This document shows, one piece after another, positions 1-7,150 of a stretch of DNA of 24,593 bases (positions within the stretch are counted from its first letter, which is position 1; each line of letters begins with the position of its first letter). The DNA lies in assembly GCA_964435775.1 (NCBI GenBank), contig CAYTAP010000055.1:1-24593 (forward strand), given 5' to 3'. The translations under genes were made by a program, and so were the position numbers. The notes beneath the pieces are model-generated. The model had not been told where the DNA came from. It ran no database searches and worked only from the letters and a program-made list of their open reading frames with translations. The stretch is from CAYTAP01 sp964435775 (lineage in GTDB: Bacteria > Planctomycetota > Phycisphaerae > Tepidisphaerales > Tepidisphaeraceae).

Positions 1-1
1 C

Positions 2-661
2 CCGCGCTACCAGGCGATGACGCCCCAGCAGGCCATCTCCACCATCGCCGCGCGGACTGAATCCGTCCATACTATCGCCGCGCATGCGAAGTTGACGCTG
101 GTCAACGCCGCCGGCGACAGCGTGCGTCTGGACGCGGCGGTGGCGATGCAGCGCCGCCCGACGCGGCTTCGGCTGCGGGCGTGGAAGTTCGGCCAGGCCG
201 TGTTTGACCTCACGCTGAACGACAAGGGATTGTGGGTGATGACTGGTCGGGATCCGAATCATCCGGACCGCGCCGTCGATTCGCGTGTCAGCGCGGTGCA
301 GATGGCCAGGGCGTGGGGACTGTTCAACGGCGATCTTTTCACACAGGAGAACCTGATCGTCAATGACAATGGAGGCCCGACGTTTGAGGTCCAGGGGTCC
401 GCGGATGATGGGATGATCTTGAGCTGCACGATCTACCGCGCGACGCTCACGCCGATTCATTATGAGTTGAGCAGGGAGTCGGTCGTCCATTTCACGCTCG
501 ATCTGGGTGATTACGAGCGCGTGGGCGACGCCATCTGGCCGAGGCGCATCCACGGCACGAGCGCCACCGGCACGTTCACCGCGCAACTGGACGACATCGT
601 GATCAACCAGCCGCTGGCGGAGGGAACATTCACGCCACCGGCCGCCGCGGAGCGGCAGTGA
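2..661 (+). CDS. LolA-like lipoprotein-carrier family protein, 5'-partial
   Basis: The frame is open to the left edge (P-R-Y-Q-A precede the first visible Met at 17), so the true start and any signal peptide lie outside the window. What remains, about 219 residues, alternates short polar and hydrophobic beta-strand-like segments (for example KLTLVNAAGD, LRLRAWKFGQ, GLWVMTGRD, VHFTLDLGDYERVGDAIWP). This resembles the LolA/LolB or DUF4292 fold that binds lipoprotein acyl chains in the periplasm. The family call rests on this pattern and on context, because no single diagnostic motif is visible. Its TGA shares a base with the ATG of the MMPL exporter at 661, so the two are very likely translated together. 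LolA-like plus MMPL pairs are known from lipid and aryl-polyene export loci. An unrelated periplasmic beta protein remains possible. Confidence 0.55.
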   Translation, partial: PRYQAMTPQQAISTIAARTESVHTIAAHAKLTLVNAAGDSVRLDAAVAMQRRPTRLRLRAWKFGQAVFDLTLNDKGLWVMTGRDPNHPDRAVDSRVSAVQMARAWGLFNGDLFTQENLIVNDNGGPTFEVQGSADDGMILSCTIYRATLTPIHYELSRESVVHFTLDLGDYERVGDAIWPRRIHGTSATGTFTAQLDDIVINQPLAEGTFTPPAAAERQ

Positions 662-3360
662 TGCGCGAAAAAGAGAACCCGCGCGACGCCTGGTGGAAGC
701 GCGCGGTGGCCGAGGCGGTGTGCGCGCCGGTTCGGTTTCCGATCACCACACTCGCGCTCGTGCTCATCTGCATCGGTCTGTCGATCTGGGGGGTGCGATC
801 CACCCATTTCACCGGTTCGCTCGAAAACATGATGGCCAAGGATGACCCATCGTCGGGCGCGATGGTCAAGGTGCTCAATCATTTCAGCGCCGTCGAGGAA
901 ATGCTGCTTCTGGTCGATGTGCCCGGGGAATCCTCCGAAAACGCGGGAGCGGACGCCGCGAAGCTGCTGGCCTTCGCCGAGCGCCTCAAGGAATCGATTG
1001 AATCCTCGCCCGCCGCGTCGGCGATGATCGCCGATGTCATGTACCGCGCCGATCCACAGAGCATCGAGTTTTTCAAATCCGTCGTGGTGCCGGCCGGGGC
1101 GTATTACCTGGACGACGCCACCTTCGCCGCCGTGCGGGAGCGATTGACCGACCAGGGCATCCGGCGCCAGATCCAACGCGACGAAGCGATCCTCAGCGCT
1201 CCCGGCCCGGCGGGCACAGCGCTCTCCAAGATCATTTTGCAGGACCCCCTGCGCCTTCACGAGTTCATCCTCAAGCGAATGGGTGAGCAAAAACCGTTTG
1301 AAACATTTGAGGGAAGCGATGCGTTCCTGACACCCGATGGCAAAAGCCTGCTCATCCGAATATCCGGCACGCGGCCACCGTCCGATCTGGAGTTCGCACA
1401 AAAATTGACGCGGGTCGTCGGCAATCTTGCCCATGCCGCCAATATCGATGGTCTAAACGTCCAACTCACGGGTTCCTACGCGATCGCGGCCGAAAGCGAA
1501 CTGTCGATCAAGCACGACATGATCATCAGCGTCATTTCGTCGATCGTTCTCATGCAGCTTCTGTTTCTGGTCATGTACCGCAATCCGTCAAGCTTCATCA
1601 TTTGCATCGCACCCGTGGCGGCGGGCATCCTCATCGGGCTGGGGGCGCATGCCCTGTTCAGTACGATGCTGACGCCGATCACCGCCGTCATCGGGGCGCT
1701 CCTGGCGGGCATGGGGATTGACTACACCATCGAATACCTGTCCCAATACGAGCAGTCCCGCGGCGAAGGCTTGAGCTCACTGGCGGCCGGCGAGCGCACG
1801 AGCCTCTTCACCTCCCCGGCCATCCTCGCCGCCTGCGCGACATCGATCATCGGCTTCCTGGCGATCTACGGATCGAGCATTCAGGCATTGCGTGATTTTG
1901 CATTGGTTGGCTCGCTGGGACTGGCGGGCTCATTCCTCGCGGCGGTTGTGCTGCTGCCGGCGGTGTTGCGCCTGTTTGACCGGAACGACATCGCGGGGAA
2001 GAGTCAACGCAATCGTCTCCGCTTTGGCATGAATGGCTTTGTTGAACTGGCGGCGCGCCATCCCTGGCCTTTCATCGGTTTCGTGGGGGTGCTGTTCATC
2101 GTCGGTGCCGCCATCACGCTGGACGCCGGTCGCCATGTGTTGGACATGAGCGCCGATCTGACGGTTCTTCATCCCCAACCGAATCGCGCAATCGATGCGC
2201 AACTGGAGATCGGCCGGCGCTTCGCCAATCCGACGCCCCTCATCGTGTTGCTCGAAGCGGATAGCCAATCGGATCTGGTGCGCAAGGCGTACGAGGTGCG
2301 ACGGCGCTTGAGCAACGCTGTCATGCGCGACGTCGGCATCGGACGGACGGCCGGACTGGCGATGCTCCTGCCGGATCCGGACACCATTCCTCGCCGCACA
2401 AAGGAACTGGCGGACATTGATGTCAACCAAGTGCTCGCCAGTTTGCGTGCGGCGCTGGCCGACAGTGTTTTTGATCCCGATCAGTACGTCCCCGCCGAAT
2501 CTTCCTCGTCTCACCCCACCAGTTCGCCGGCGTTATCGTCCTCTCCTCCGCATGGCGCGTATGCCGCATTTCTTCGCCGGCTGTTGGCGCCTGCGACGAT
2601 CCCCGATGTGCAAACGCTGCTCGACTATCCAAAGCTCGCCGAATTGTTTGTACCCAGGGAGGCCATTGCCCGCGAGGGATCAACGCCCGCGATGGCGATC
2701 ACGCTGGTCTTTACGGACCGCCCTCTCACCGAGCGCGCCGCCCGGGATGCGCTGCTCGCCCGCGTGCGCAACGCGCTGAACGGCCTCAATGGTGTGACCC
2801 TGACCGGCATGGGCGTCATCAGCCACGATGGCGAGCTACTCGTTCGACGGGATTTGCCCCGCCTGCTGTTCATCGCGCTGGCGCTGGTCATCGTCTATCT
2901 ACTCATTCACTTCCGAAACGCAAAAGACGCGATGCTCGCTCTCCTGCCGGCAGGGTTTGCCATGCTCTGGGTGCTGACGATCATGCACGTCAGCGGCATG
3001 GGGCTCAACCTCGTCAACCTGATCGCCGCCCCCCTGCTCATCGGCATGTGCGTGGATTATCCGATTTTCATGATCAGCCTCGCGCGTCAAACCCTGCCAC
3101 GCAAGGGCAATCGCGCCACCGCCACCCAACGCCGGGAATTGATCACCCGCCTCGGCGGCAGCGCCCATGCCGTGCTCATTTGCGCCGCAACCTGCATCAT
3201 TGGCTATGGATCATTGGCATGGACCAGCGTGCCGGCGATCCGCTCGTTTGGCATCCTCGTCGCCACCGGCATCGCTGCCGCCCTCGTGGCCACATTCTTT
3301 CTGATTGTTCCAATCCTTGTGGGAAAAGTGGGCAATGATTCCTCTTCGCCGGACAACTGA
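661..3360 (+). CDS. MMPL/RND-superfamily exporter (HpnN-like)
   Basis: This is an 899-residue inner-membrane transporter of the RND superfamily, MMPL branch, expected to use the proton gradient to extract or export lipids or lipid-like substrates. It has the family's duplicated layout. One TM helix (about residues 25-45) precedes a large periplasmic domain, then a five-helix bundle (about 280-440) with GMGIDYTIEYLSQYEQSR near residue 352. The pattern repeats: a TM near 470-490, a second periplasmic domain, then a bundle (about 740-895) with GMCVDYPIFMISLARQ near residue 797. The Asp in each G-x-(I/V)-D-Y motif matches the usual MMPL proton-relay position. ATG 661 overlaps the upstream TGA (TGATG); a GTG at 658 is the alternative. 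An Ser/Pro-rich linker lies near residues 617-635. The substrate cannot be read from sequence; hopanoid, polyene or acyl-lipid are the family options. Confidence 0.85.
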   Translation: MREKENPRDAWWKRAVAEAVCAPVRFPITTLALVLICIGLSIWGVRSTHFTGSLENMMAKDDPSSGAMVKVLNHFSAVEEMLLLVDVPGESSENAGADAAKLLAFAERLKESIESSPAASAMIADVMYRADPQSIEFFKSVVVPAGAYYLDDATFAAVRERLTDQGIRRQIQRDEAILSAPGPAGTALSKIILQDPLRLHEFILKRMGEQKPFETFEGSDAFLTPDGKSLLIRISGTRPPSDLEFAQKLTRVVGNLAHAANIDGLNVQLTGSYAIAAESELSIKHDMIISVISSIVLMQLLFLVMYRNPSSFIICIAPVAAGILIGLGAHALFSTMLTPITAVIGALLAGMGIDYTIEYLSQYEQSRGEGLSSLAAGERTSLFTSPAILAACATSIIGFLAIYGSSIQALRDFALVGSLGLAGSFLAAVVLLPAVLRLFDRNDIAGKSQRNRLRFGMNGFVELAARHPWPFIGFVGVLFIVGAAITLDAGRHVLDMSADLTVLHPQPNRAIDAQLEIGRRFANPTPLIVLLEADSQSDLVRKAYEVRRRLSNAVMRDVGIGRTAGLAMLLPDPDTIPRRTKELADIDVNQVLASLRAALADSVFDPDQYVPAESSSSHPTSSPALSSSPPHGAYAAFLRRLLAPATIPDVQTLLDYPKLAELFVPREAIAREGSTPAMAITLVFTDRPLTERAARDALLARVRNALNGLNGVTLTGMGVISHDGELLVRRDLPRLLFIALALVIVYLLIHFRNAKDAMLALLPAGFAMLWVLTIMHVSGMGLNLVNLIAAPLLIGMCVDYPIFMISLARQTLPRKGNRATATQRRELITRLGGSAHAVLICAATCIIGYGSLAWTSVPAIRSFGILVATGIAAALVATFFLIVPILVGKVGNDSSSPDN

Positions 3361-3426
3361 ACACCATGACCCCATCGCCTTCGCGCAAAGCCACAGCCGG
3401 CTCATGCCAATAGGGAATGAATCCAG

Positions 3427-3470
3427 TGAGGTTGGAAACCTCATGGGCTTCAAGCCGCGGCACCCCCGCG
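3427..3470. repeat. Cluster of three short inverted repeats between convergent genes
   Basis: Three back-to-back inverted repeats lie in the 120-bp gap between the converging exporter and DUF2934 genes. They are TGAGGTT/AACCTCA with a 3-base loop (3427-3443), GGCTT/AAGCC around one base (3446-3456) and CGCGG/CCGCG with a 5-base loop (3456-3470). No T-run follows on either strand, so this is not a canonical intrinsic terminator. It may act as a bidirectional transcript-end hairpin or be a fragment of a dispersed repeat. Confidence 0.5.
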
Positions 3471-3480
3471 TCGCATTCGC

Positions 3481-3765
3481 CTAAGCCCGGCCTTCACGAA
3501 GATCGCGCTCGGCGCGGTGCCAGTTTTCAATTTCAGTTCCGCCCTTGCCCGAGGCGTAAATCTCATAGGCGCGGCGGGCAATCTGCTCCGTTGTGATCAC
3601 TTTTTTCGGCGCCGACGAATCCGCCTGTGCCTTGGCGATGCTTTGCGCCTTGGGCGCGCGGCCCGACTGATTGGTCGTCGGTGTCGTTTTCGCCACTGTC
3701 GCGGATCTGGCGGCCGGGGTGGCCGGCTTGCTCCCCTTCGACTTGGACCCGTTCTTCTTGGCCAT
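3481..3765 (-). CDS. DUF2934 family small protein with basic, low-complexity N-terminus
   Basis: A 94-residue protein. Residues 1 to about 55 are rich in Lys, Ala, Ser, Thr and Pro (MAKKNGSKSKGSKPATPAAR) and are probably disordered. The C-terminal 35 residues (EQIARRAYEIYASGKGGTE, then IENWHRAERDLREG) match the DUF2934 signature, a short helical motif of unknown function usually found in stress- or DNA-associated small proteins. ATG 3765 is preceded by AAGGAG at 9 bases, which favours it over the in-frame TTG at 3771. It lies 33 bases downstream of bcp on the same strand, so co-transcription is likely. The basic tail would allow nucleic-acid binding, but that is only inference. Confidence 0.8.
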   Translation of the reverse strand: MAKKNGSKSKGSKPATPAARSATVAKTTPTTNQSGRAPKAQSIAKAQADSSAPKKVITTEQIARRAYEIYASGKGGTEIENWHRAERDLREGRA

Positions 3766-3798
3766 AATCAATCACTCCTTTGTATGAAAATCCTTCCC

Positions 3799-4281
3799 TT
3801 AATGTTCTTTGATCCACGCCAGGACCTCCTGGTCGTGGCCCTCGGGTTTCACCTTTCCAAAGACGTGCTCGATCTTCCCGTCAAGTCCGATGACAAAAGT
3901 CGTTCGGGCCGCACCCCAATACTTTTTCCCGTACATGCTCTTTTCCATCCACACGCCATATTTCTCGGCGATGGCATGGTCGGCATCGGCGAGCAGTGGA
4001 AAGTTGAGGTGGAACTTGGTTGCAAACTTTTCCACATCCTTCACGGGATCCGGACTGATCCCAAGGACAACCACCTTGGCACGATCATAATCCGCCAGGG
4101 CATCGCGGAAGGCACACGCCTCGGTCGTGCATCCCGGCGTATCCGCCTTGGGATAAAAGTAGAGAACCACGCGCTGCCTCCCCTTGTAATCCGACAGCTT
4201 GATGCTCCTGCCCGCGCTGGAAGGCAGATTGAAATCCGGCGCGGCCACACCGACGGACAAACTTTGCTGCAACTCCGACAT
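3799..4281 (-). CDS. bcp: Bcp/PrxQ-type thiol peroxidase (peroxiredoxin)
   Basis: A 160-residue thioredoxin-dependent peroxiredoxin that reduces hydrogen peroxide and alkyl hydroperoxides in the cytoplasm. It shows the PrxQ/BCP hallmarks: APDFNLPSSAG-SIKLSDYKG at the N-terminus, then YFYPKADTPGCTTEAC with peroxidatic Cys51 and resolving Cys56 five residues later, as in the intramolecular-disulfide subclass. GISPDPVKDVEKFATKFHL and the AARTTFVIG segment carrying the conserved Arg follow. Length matches the family (about 150-160). Two adjacent ATGs (4284 and 4281) follow a GGAG; the second has the better spacing (5 bases) and was chosen. The frame stays open further upstream, but that extension looks nothing like the family. 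DUF2934 lies just downstream. Confidence 0.93.
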   Translation of the reverse strand: MSELQQSLSVGVAAPDFNLPSSAGRSIKLSDYKGRQRVVLYFYPKADTPGCTTEACAFRDALADYDRAKVVVLGISPDPVKDVEKFATKFHLNFPLLADADHAIAEKYGVWMEKSMYGKKYWGAARTTFVIGLDGKIEHVFGKVKPEGHDQEVLAWIKEH

Positions 4282-4390
4282 CATGACTCCTTCACCAACC
4301 ACATTTCGAACCGTTCCATCCCTCACCATCCGTCGCAAGAATCGGCCGGATTTTTGAACCGCCGACGAATACCCTGCCAAACATGGTCGC

Positions 4391-4825
4391 TCATCGCCCG
4401 GCCAGCTTCTTCTTGAGCAACCCGCTGGCGTGTCCGGCATCCACCTGACCGCCGTGCAGCTTCATAAACGCGCCCATCGCCTGCCCGAATTGCTTTTCGG
4501 TATACGCATGATCCTTCAAAAAGTCATCCACCAATTGTTCGGTCACCTGCGGAGATGCCTTTTTGGGCAGGTATTCATCGACAATCGCAATTTCACCCTT
4601 CAATTTGGCCACTTCATCCGCTTTCCCCAGTTTCTCATATTCCTCCAGACTTTTGCGCAACCGCTTGCCATACGCGGCAACCGCCTGCTCGGCCGTCGTC
4701 GGCTGGGGCGCCAGATCGATGTTCCGGACATCGCTCAGGAGCATCCGGATCACCCCCAGCCGCTCCTTTTGCCCCGACTTCAACGCCTGCTTCATGTCCT
4801 CTTGCAGTTTTGTTTGCAGTTCCAT
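4391..4825 (-). CDS. yqeY: GatB/YqeY domain protein
   Basis: A 144-residue protein of the YqeY family, related to the tRNA-binding C-terminal domain of GatB, the glutamyl/aspartyl-tRNA amidotransferase subunit. Members are common stand-alone proteins whose exact role is not settled; a link to tRNA-dependent processes is assumed from the fold. Family features are the N-terminal LQEDMKQALKSGQKERLGVIRMLLSD, the central EIAIVDEYLPKKAS and the C-terminal FGQAMGAFMKLHGGQVDAG, ending in the helix GLLKKKLAGR. Length is typical. ATG 4825 has GGAG 6 bases upstream. The frame runs on to 5134, but the extra residues do not belong to the family and cross the promoter region. It is divergent from rho and lies about 107 bp upstream of bcp. 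Confidence 0.92.
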   Translation of the reverse strand: MELQTKLQEDMKQALKSGQKERLGVIRMLLSDVRNIDLAPQPTTAEQAVAAYGKRLRKSLEEYEKLGKADEVAKLKGEIAIVDEYLPKKASPQVTEQLVDDFLKDHAYTEKQFGQAMGAFMKLHGGQVDAGHASGLLKKKLAGR

Positions 4826-5170
4826 ATTTTGCTCCGTGGGTTCATTCAGTATAGTATGCATCTTACAGGGGGGTGGGACCCATCGCACCTGTGGAGCGGA
4901 AAAATTACGCCCGGCGATTTTAGAGGGGCCACGCATCGCAGTTTGATTGCAACGGATTGAAGCCCGCTTCGACGGCATGATCGCTTCATACCCCTTGCAA
5001 TCGATGCAATGGCACACGCCGGCAAGCTTGAAGGTCATAACATTTGTCGTTTTACACGGAACCACCCCGATGTGGGTTTGGTCTGCCGTACGGAACGAGC
5101 CCGGTATGGGAAGGGCTCGAGGATTGATGAACACTCACGGACGGACGCTCAAACAGCGGCCTACGCTTGC
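4826..5170. promoter_or_regulatory. Divergent yqeY/rho intergenic region (345 bp)
   Basis: I see no gene in this gap. It must hold the yqeY promoter on the minus strand and the rho promoter and leader on the plus strand. The visible structure is an inverted repeat TTGCA-N5-TGCAA at 4995-5009. A related TTGCAA sequence lies about 50 bases upstream, near 4947. A long, weakly structured rho leader would fit the known autoregulation of rho by premature termination in other bacteria, but no specific attenuator can be read here. No clear rho -35/-10 pair was found. Confidence 0.5.
4848..4853 (-). promoter_or_regulatory. Possible -10 box of yqeY
   Basis: On the minus strand TATACT sits 22 bases before the yqeY ATG. 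This would give a leader of about 15 bases that still contains the GGAG ribosome site. No convincing -35 is visible 16-18 bases upstream, so the call is tentative. Confidence 0.35.
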
Positions 5171-6517
5171 ATGTCGCAAAACAACTCCACTGTCGCGCAA
5201 TCCCGCCGAGGCCGAAAAAGCAGCCGCGGCGGAAACGGGCAAAATCGAAACGGTCAACAGCGAAGGTCCCCCAACGCGGGGAACAACGGTTCGCATCGAT
5301 CCGGCCAGGGACATTCCGGCCGCGGACAGAACGTCGCGCACCATCGTGGCGGCAACCCGCAGGGACGTCGCCGCCATGGCCAACCCGATGTACGTCAGGC
5401 GGAAGCCCACCAGGGTCCGCCGGCCAACAACGTCCAGGTGGAAGGCTTGCTGTGCATTCCCGGCGAACGCGGCGATGGACAGCTCCGCGACCCGGAAAAC
5501 CCCCTTCGACCGATCAACGGCGGCGTCTACGTCTCCCGACAGCTGATCAACGACCTGCAACTGCGCCCCGGCGTGCTGCTCCAGGGGAATCAGAAGGGCA
5601 AGACGATGAACCGGGTGGACCTCGTCGAAGGCCGAACGCCCGAGGAATATGCCCGGCAACCGGCGCTGTACGACGCCACCGCCCTCGACCCCCAGCCGAT
5701 GATCCGCCTGGAACACAACCCTGCGGAATTGACCACCCGCGCGATTGACCTGCTCGCCCCCGTCGGGTTCGGCCAGCGCGGGCTGATCGTCGCACCGCCT
5801 CGGACCGGCAAAACGATCCTGATGCAGAACATCGCCCGCGGGATTCACGCCAATTATCCGGAGGTGGAGATTGTCCTGCTCCTCGTCGATGAGCGCCCCG
5901 AGGAAGTGACGGACATGAAGCGCAACGTGCCCGGCACGGTGTATGCCTCGAGCAATGACAACACCGTTGAAAAGCACCTCGATCTCGCGCAACTGGTCAT
6001 CGAACGCTGCAAGCGGAAGGTGGAGTTCGGCGCGAACATCGTCGTCCTGCTCGACTCCCTCACGCGACTCGGACGCGCCTTCAACACCGGCGGACCCTCC
6101 GGCGGACGCACCCTCTCCGGAGGTCTCGACAACCGCGCCCTGGAAATCCCCAAAAAGCTCTTCGGCGCCGCCCGAAAAATTGAAAACGGCGGGTCTCTCA
6201 CCATCATCGCCACCTGCCTCGTCGATACCGGCAGCCGGATGGATCAGGTCATTTTCGAGGAGTTCAAAGGCACCGGCAACCTGGAGCTGACCCTCGATCG
6301 CGGGCTGGCCAATGCCCGGATCTACCCGGCGCTCAACATCGCCGAATCCGGGACGCGCAAGGAGGAAAAGCTGCTTGACGCCAAACAGCTTGCCGGCGCC
6401 CGCTCAATCCGGCGGCACCTTCTGAACATGTCCCCGCCCCAGGCGATGAAAACCCTTTTGGAAGCGCTGGGCAAGCATAAGACCAATGAATCGCTTTTCA
6501 ATTCGATTCGCGGTTGA
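5171..6517 (+). CDS. rho: Transcription termination factor Rho with disordered Arg/Gly/Asn-rich N-terminus
   Basis: A 448-residue hexameric RNA-dependent ATPase that ends transcription. From about residue 140 the core is standard: primary-site end (VLLQGNQKG), GFGQRGLIVAPP-RTGKT Walker A (about 208-216), LLLVDERPEEV (about 236-246), the VVLLDSLTR Walker B, the GPSGGRTLSGG Q/R-loop region, GSLTIIAT, EEFKGTGN and the C-terminal KTNESLFNSIRG. The N-terminus differs from E. coli. The helical Rho_N domain is missing and residues 1 to about 88 are a low-complexity, positively charged run of Arg, Gly, Asn, Gln, His and Ser with few acidic residues. The cold-shock domain begins near VEGLLCIPG, and its RNP1 position reads GDGQLRD rather than GFGFLRS. 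ATG 5171 has no clear Shine-Dalgarno site. An ATG at 5009 would add 54 residues of ordinary composition and looks less likely. It stands alone on its strand. Confidence 0.95.
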   Translation: MSQNNSTVAQSRRGRKSSRGGNGQNRNGQQRRSPNAGNNGSHRSGQGHSGRGQNVAHHRGGNPQGRRRHGQPDVRQAEAHQGPPANNVQVEGLLCIPGERGDGQLRDPENPLRPINGGVYVSRQLINDLQLRPGVLLQGNQKGKTMNRVDLVEGRTPEEYARQPALYDATALDPQPMIRLEHNPAELTTRAIDLLAPVGFGQRGLIVAPPRTGKTILMQNIARGIHANYPEVEIVLLLVDERPEEVTDMKRNVPGTVYASSNDNTVEKHLDLAQLVIERCKRKVEFGANIVVLLDSLTRLGRAFNTGGPSGGRTLSGGLDNRALEIPKKLFGAARKIENGGSLTIIATCLVDTGSRMDQVIFEEFKGTGNLELTLDRGLANARIYPALNIAESGTRKEEKLLDAKQLAGARSIRRHLLNMSPPQAMKTLLEALGKHKTNESLFNSIRG

Positions 6518-6556
6518 TTCATCCGCGGGATTCAAGAATGAATTGATGAATTGTGA

Positions 6557-6685
6557 GAGTAGTCAACATTTGTGGCCACACACGCGGCACCTGCGCACAT
6601 TGGAGGGCGTTGCTCCCGCAACGCCGCGGCGTCGCGGGAGCGACGCCCTCCATCAATGCACATCGGCCACAAATGGTGACTACTC
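6557..6685. repeat. Nested palindromic element, copy 1 (REP-like pair inside inverted arms)
   Basis: The outer arms at 6557-6577 and 6665-6685 are 21 bases long and complementary at 20 positions, starting GAGTAGTCA and ending TTTGTGGCC. The 50-bp core at 6602-6651 holds two hairpins back to back. Each begins or ends with a GGAG foot and has an 8-bp stem with a 4-base loop: GGCGTTGC/GCAACGCC with loop TCCC, and GGCGTCGC/GCGACGCC with loop GGGA. The two hairpins are also near-complementary to each other (22 of 24). It lies in the 299-bp gap between rho and the STAS gene. Copies 2 and 3 are near 8881 and 24436. Confidence 0.9.
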
Positions 6686-6816
6686 CCCGAATTGCCTTCA
6701 CCACCGCCACGGGTTTGCCGGTCGCGGTCATGGCGGGTAGGCTTTGCCGTCAATCAGACTCGATGGTCCCCGTGACGAAGCAGCGATTCATGGAGACCAG
6801 CGACAATGGAGTAGTG

Positions 6817-7143
6817 ATGCCAATCGAACAATGGTCGGAAAATGTGGTTGTCCTGCACCTGGCGGATGACCCGCAATTCACCGATGACCTGGCCGCTTTT
6901 GAGCAATCGCAATCCAAACACTCCCACGCCGTGCTTGATTTCGCCGCCGTCCATTTCATCAATTCCTCCAACATCGCCAAACTGCTCAAACTGCGAAAAC
7001 AAATGACCCTGGCCGACAACCGCCTCGTCCTGTGCGGGATCAACACGCAGGTGTGGGGCGCGTTCCTGATCACCGGCCTGGACAAGGTTTTCGAGTTCAG
7101 CGACAACGTCCCCACCGCCCTGGCGACGCTTCAAATGGCATAG
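6817..7143 (+). CDS. STAS-domain protein (anti-sigma factor antagonist-like)
   Basis: A 108-residue single STAS domain, the fold of SpoIIAA/RsbV anti-sigma factor antagonists, which bind a kinase anti-sigma factor when unphosphorylated. The visible core is VVVLHLADDPQF, then AVLDFAAVHFINSSNIAKLLKLRK, then NRLVLCGINTQVWGAFLITGLDKVFEF. Ser50/Ser51 sit where the phosphorylated serine normally lies, but the usual D-S-S-G reads N-S-S-N. ATG 6817 has GGAG 5 bases upstream. An ATG at 6790 lacks a site, and longer extensions run into the palindromic element. No partner kinase or phosphatase is nearby, so this is an orphan. It converges with the GT39 gene, with a 7-bp gap between stops. Confidence 0.88.
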   Translation: MPIEQWSENVVVLHLADDPQFTDDLAAFEQSQSKHSHAVLDFAAVHFINSSNIAKLLKLRKQMTLADNRLVLCGINTQVWGAFLITGLDKVFEFSDNVPTALATLQMA

Positions 7144-7150
7144 GGATCGA

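Noticed and set aside
511..1434. Long open frame on the minus strand
   Set aside because: It lies opposite the LolA-like and MMPL genes, resembles no family and is rich in His/Arg/Gly as expected for an antisense shadow in GC-rich DNA.
1930..2514. Minus-strand open frame inside the exporter
   Set aside because: It is a shadow of a clear MMPL coding region; its composition is non-protein-like.
3361..3480. tRNA or small RNA gene
   Set aside because: The three hairpins do not form a cloverleaf, and no T-loop or promoter is visible.
3517..4416. Plus-strand open frame across DUF2934 and bcp
   Set aside because: Both minus-strand genes have strong family motifs and ribosome sites; this frame has neither.
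6602..6651. Intrinsic terminator after rho
   Set aside because: The hairpin is strong but has no T-run and recurs at two other places as a dispersed repeat, including upstream of genes.
6553..6816. Long upstream extension of the STAS protein
   Set aside because: It is a translation of the palindromic element and a spacer; a GGAG site marks ATG 6817.
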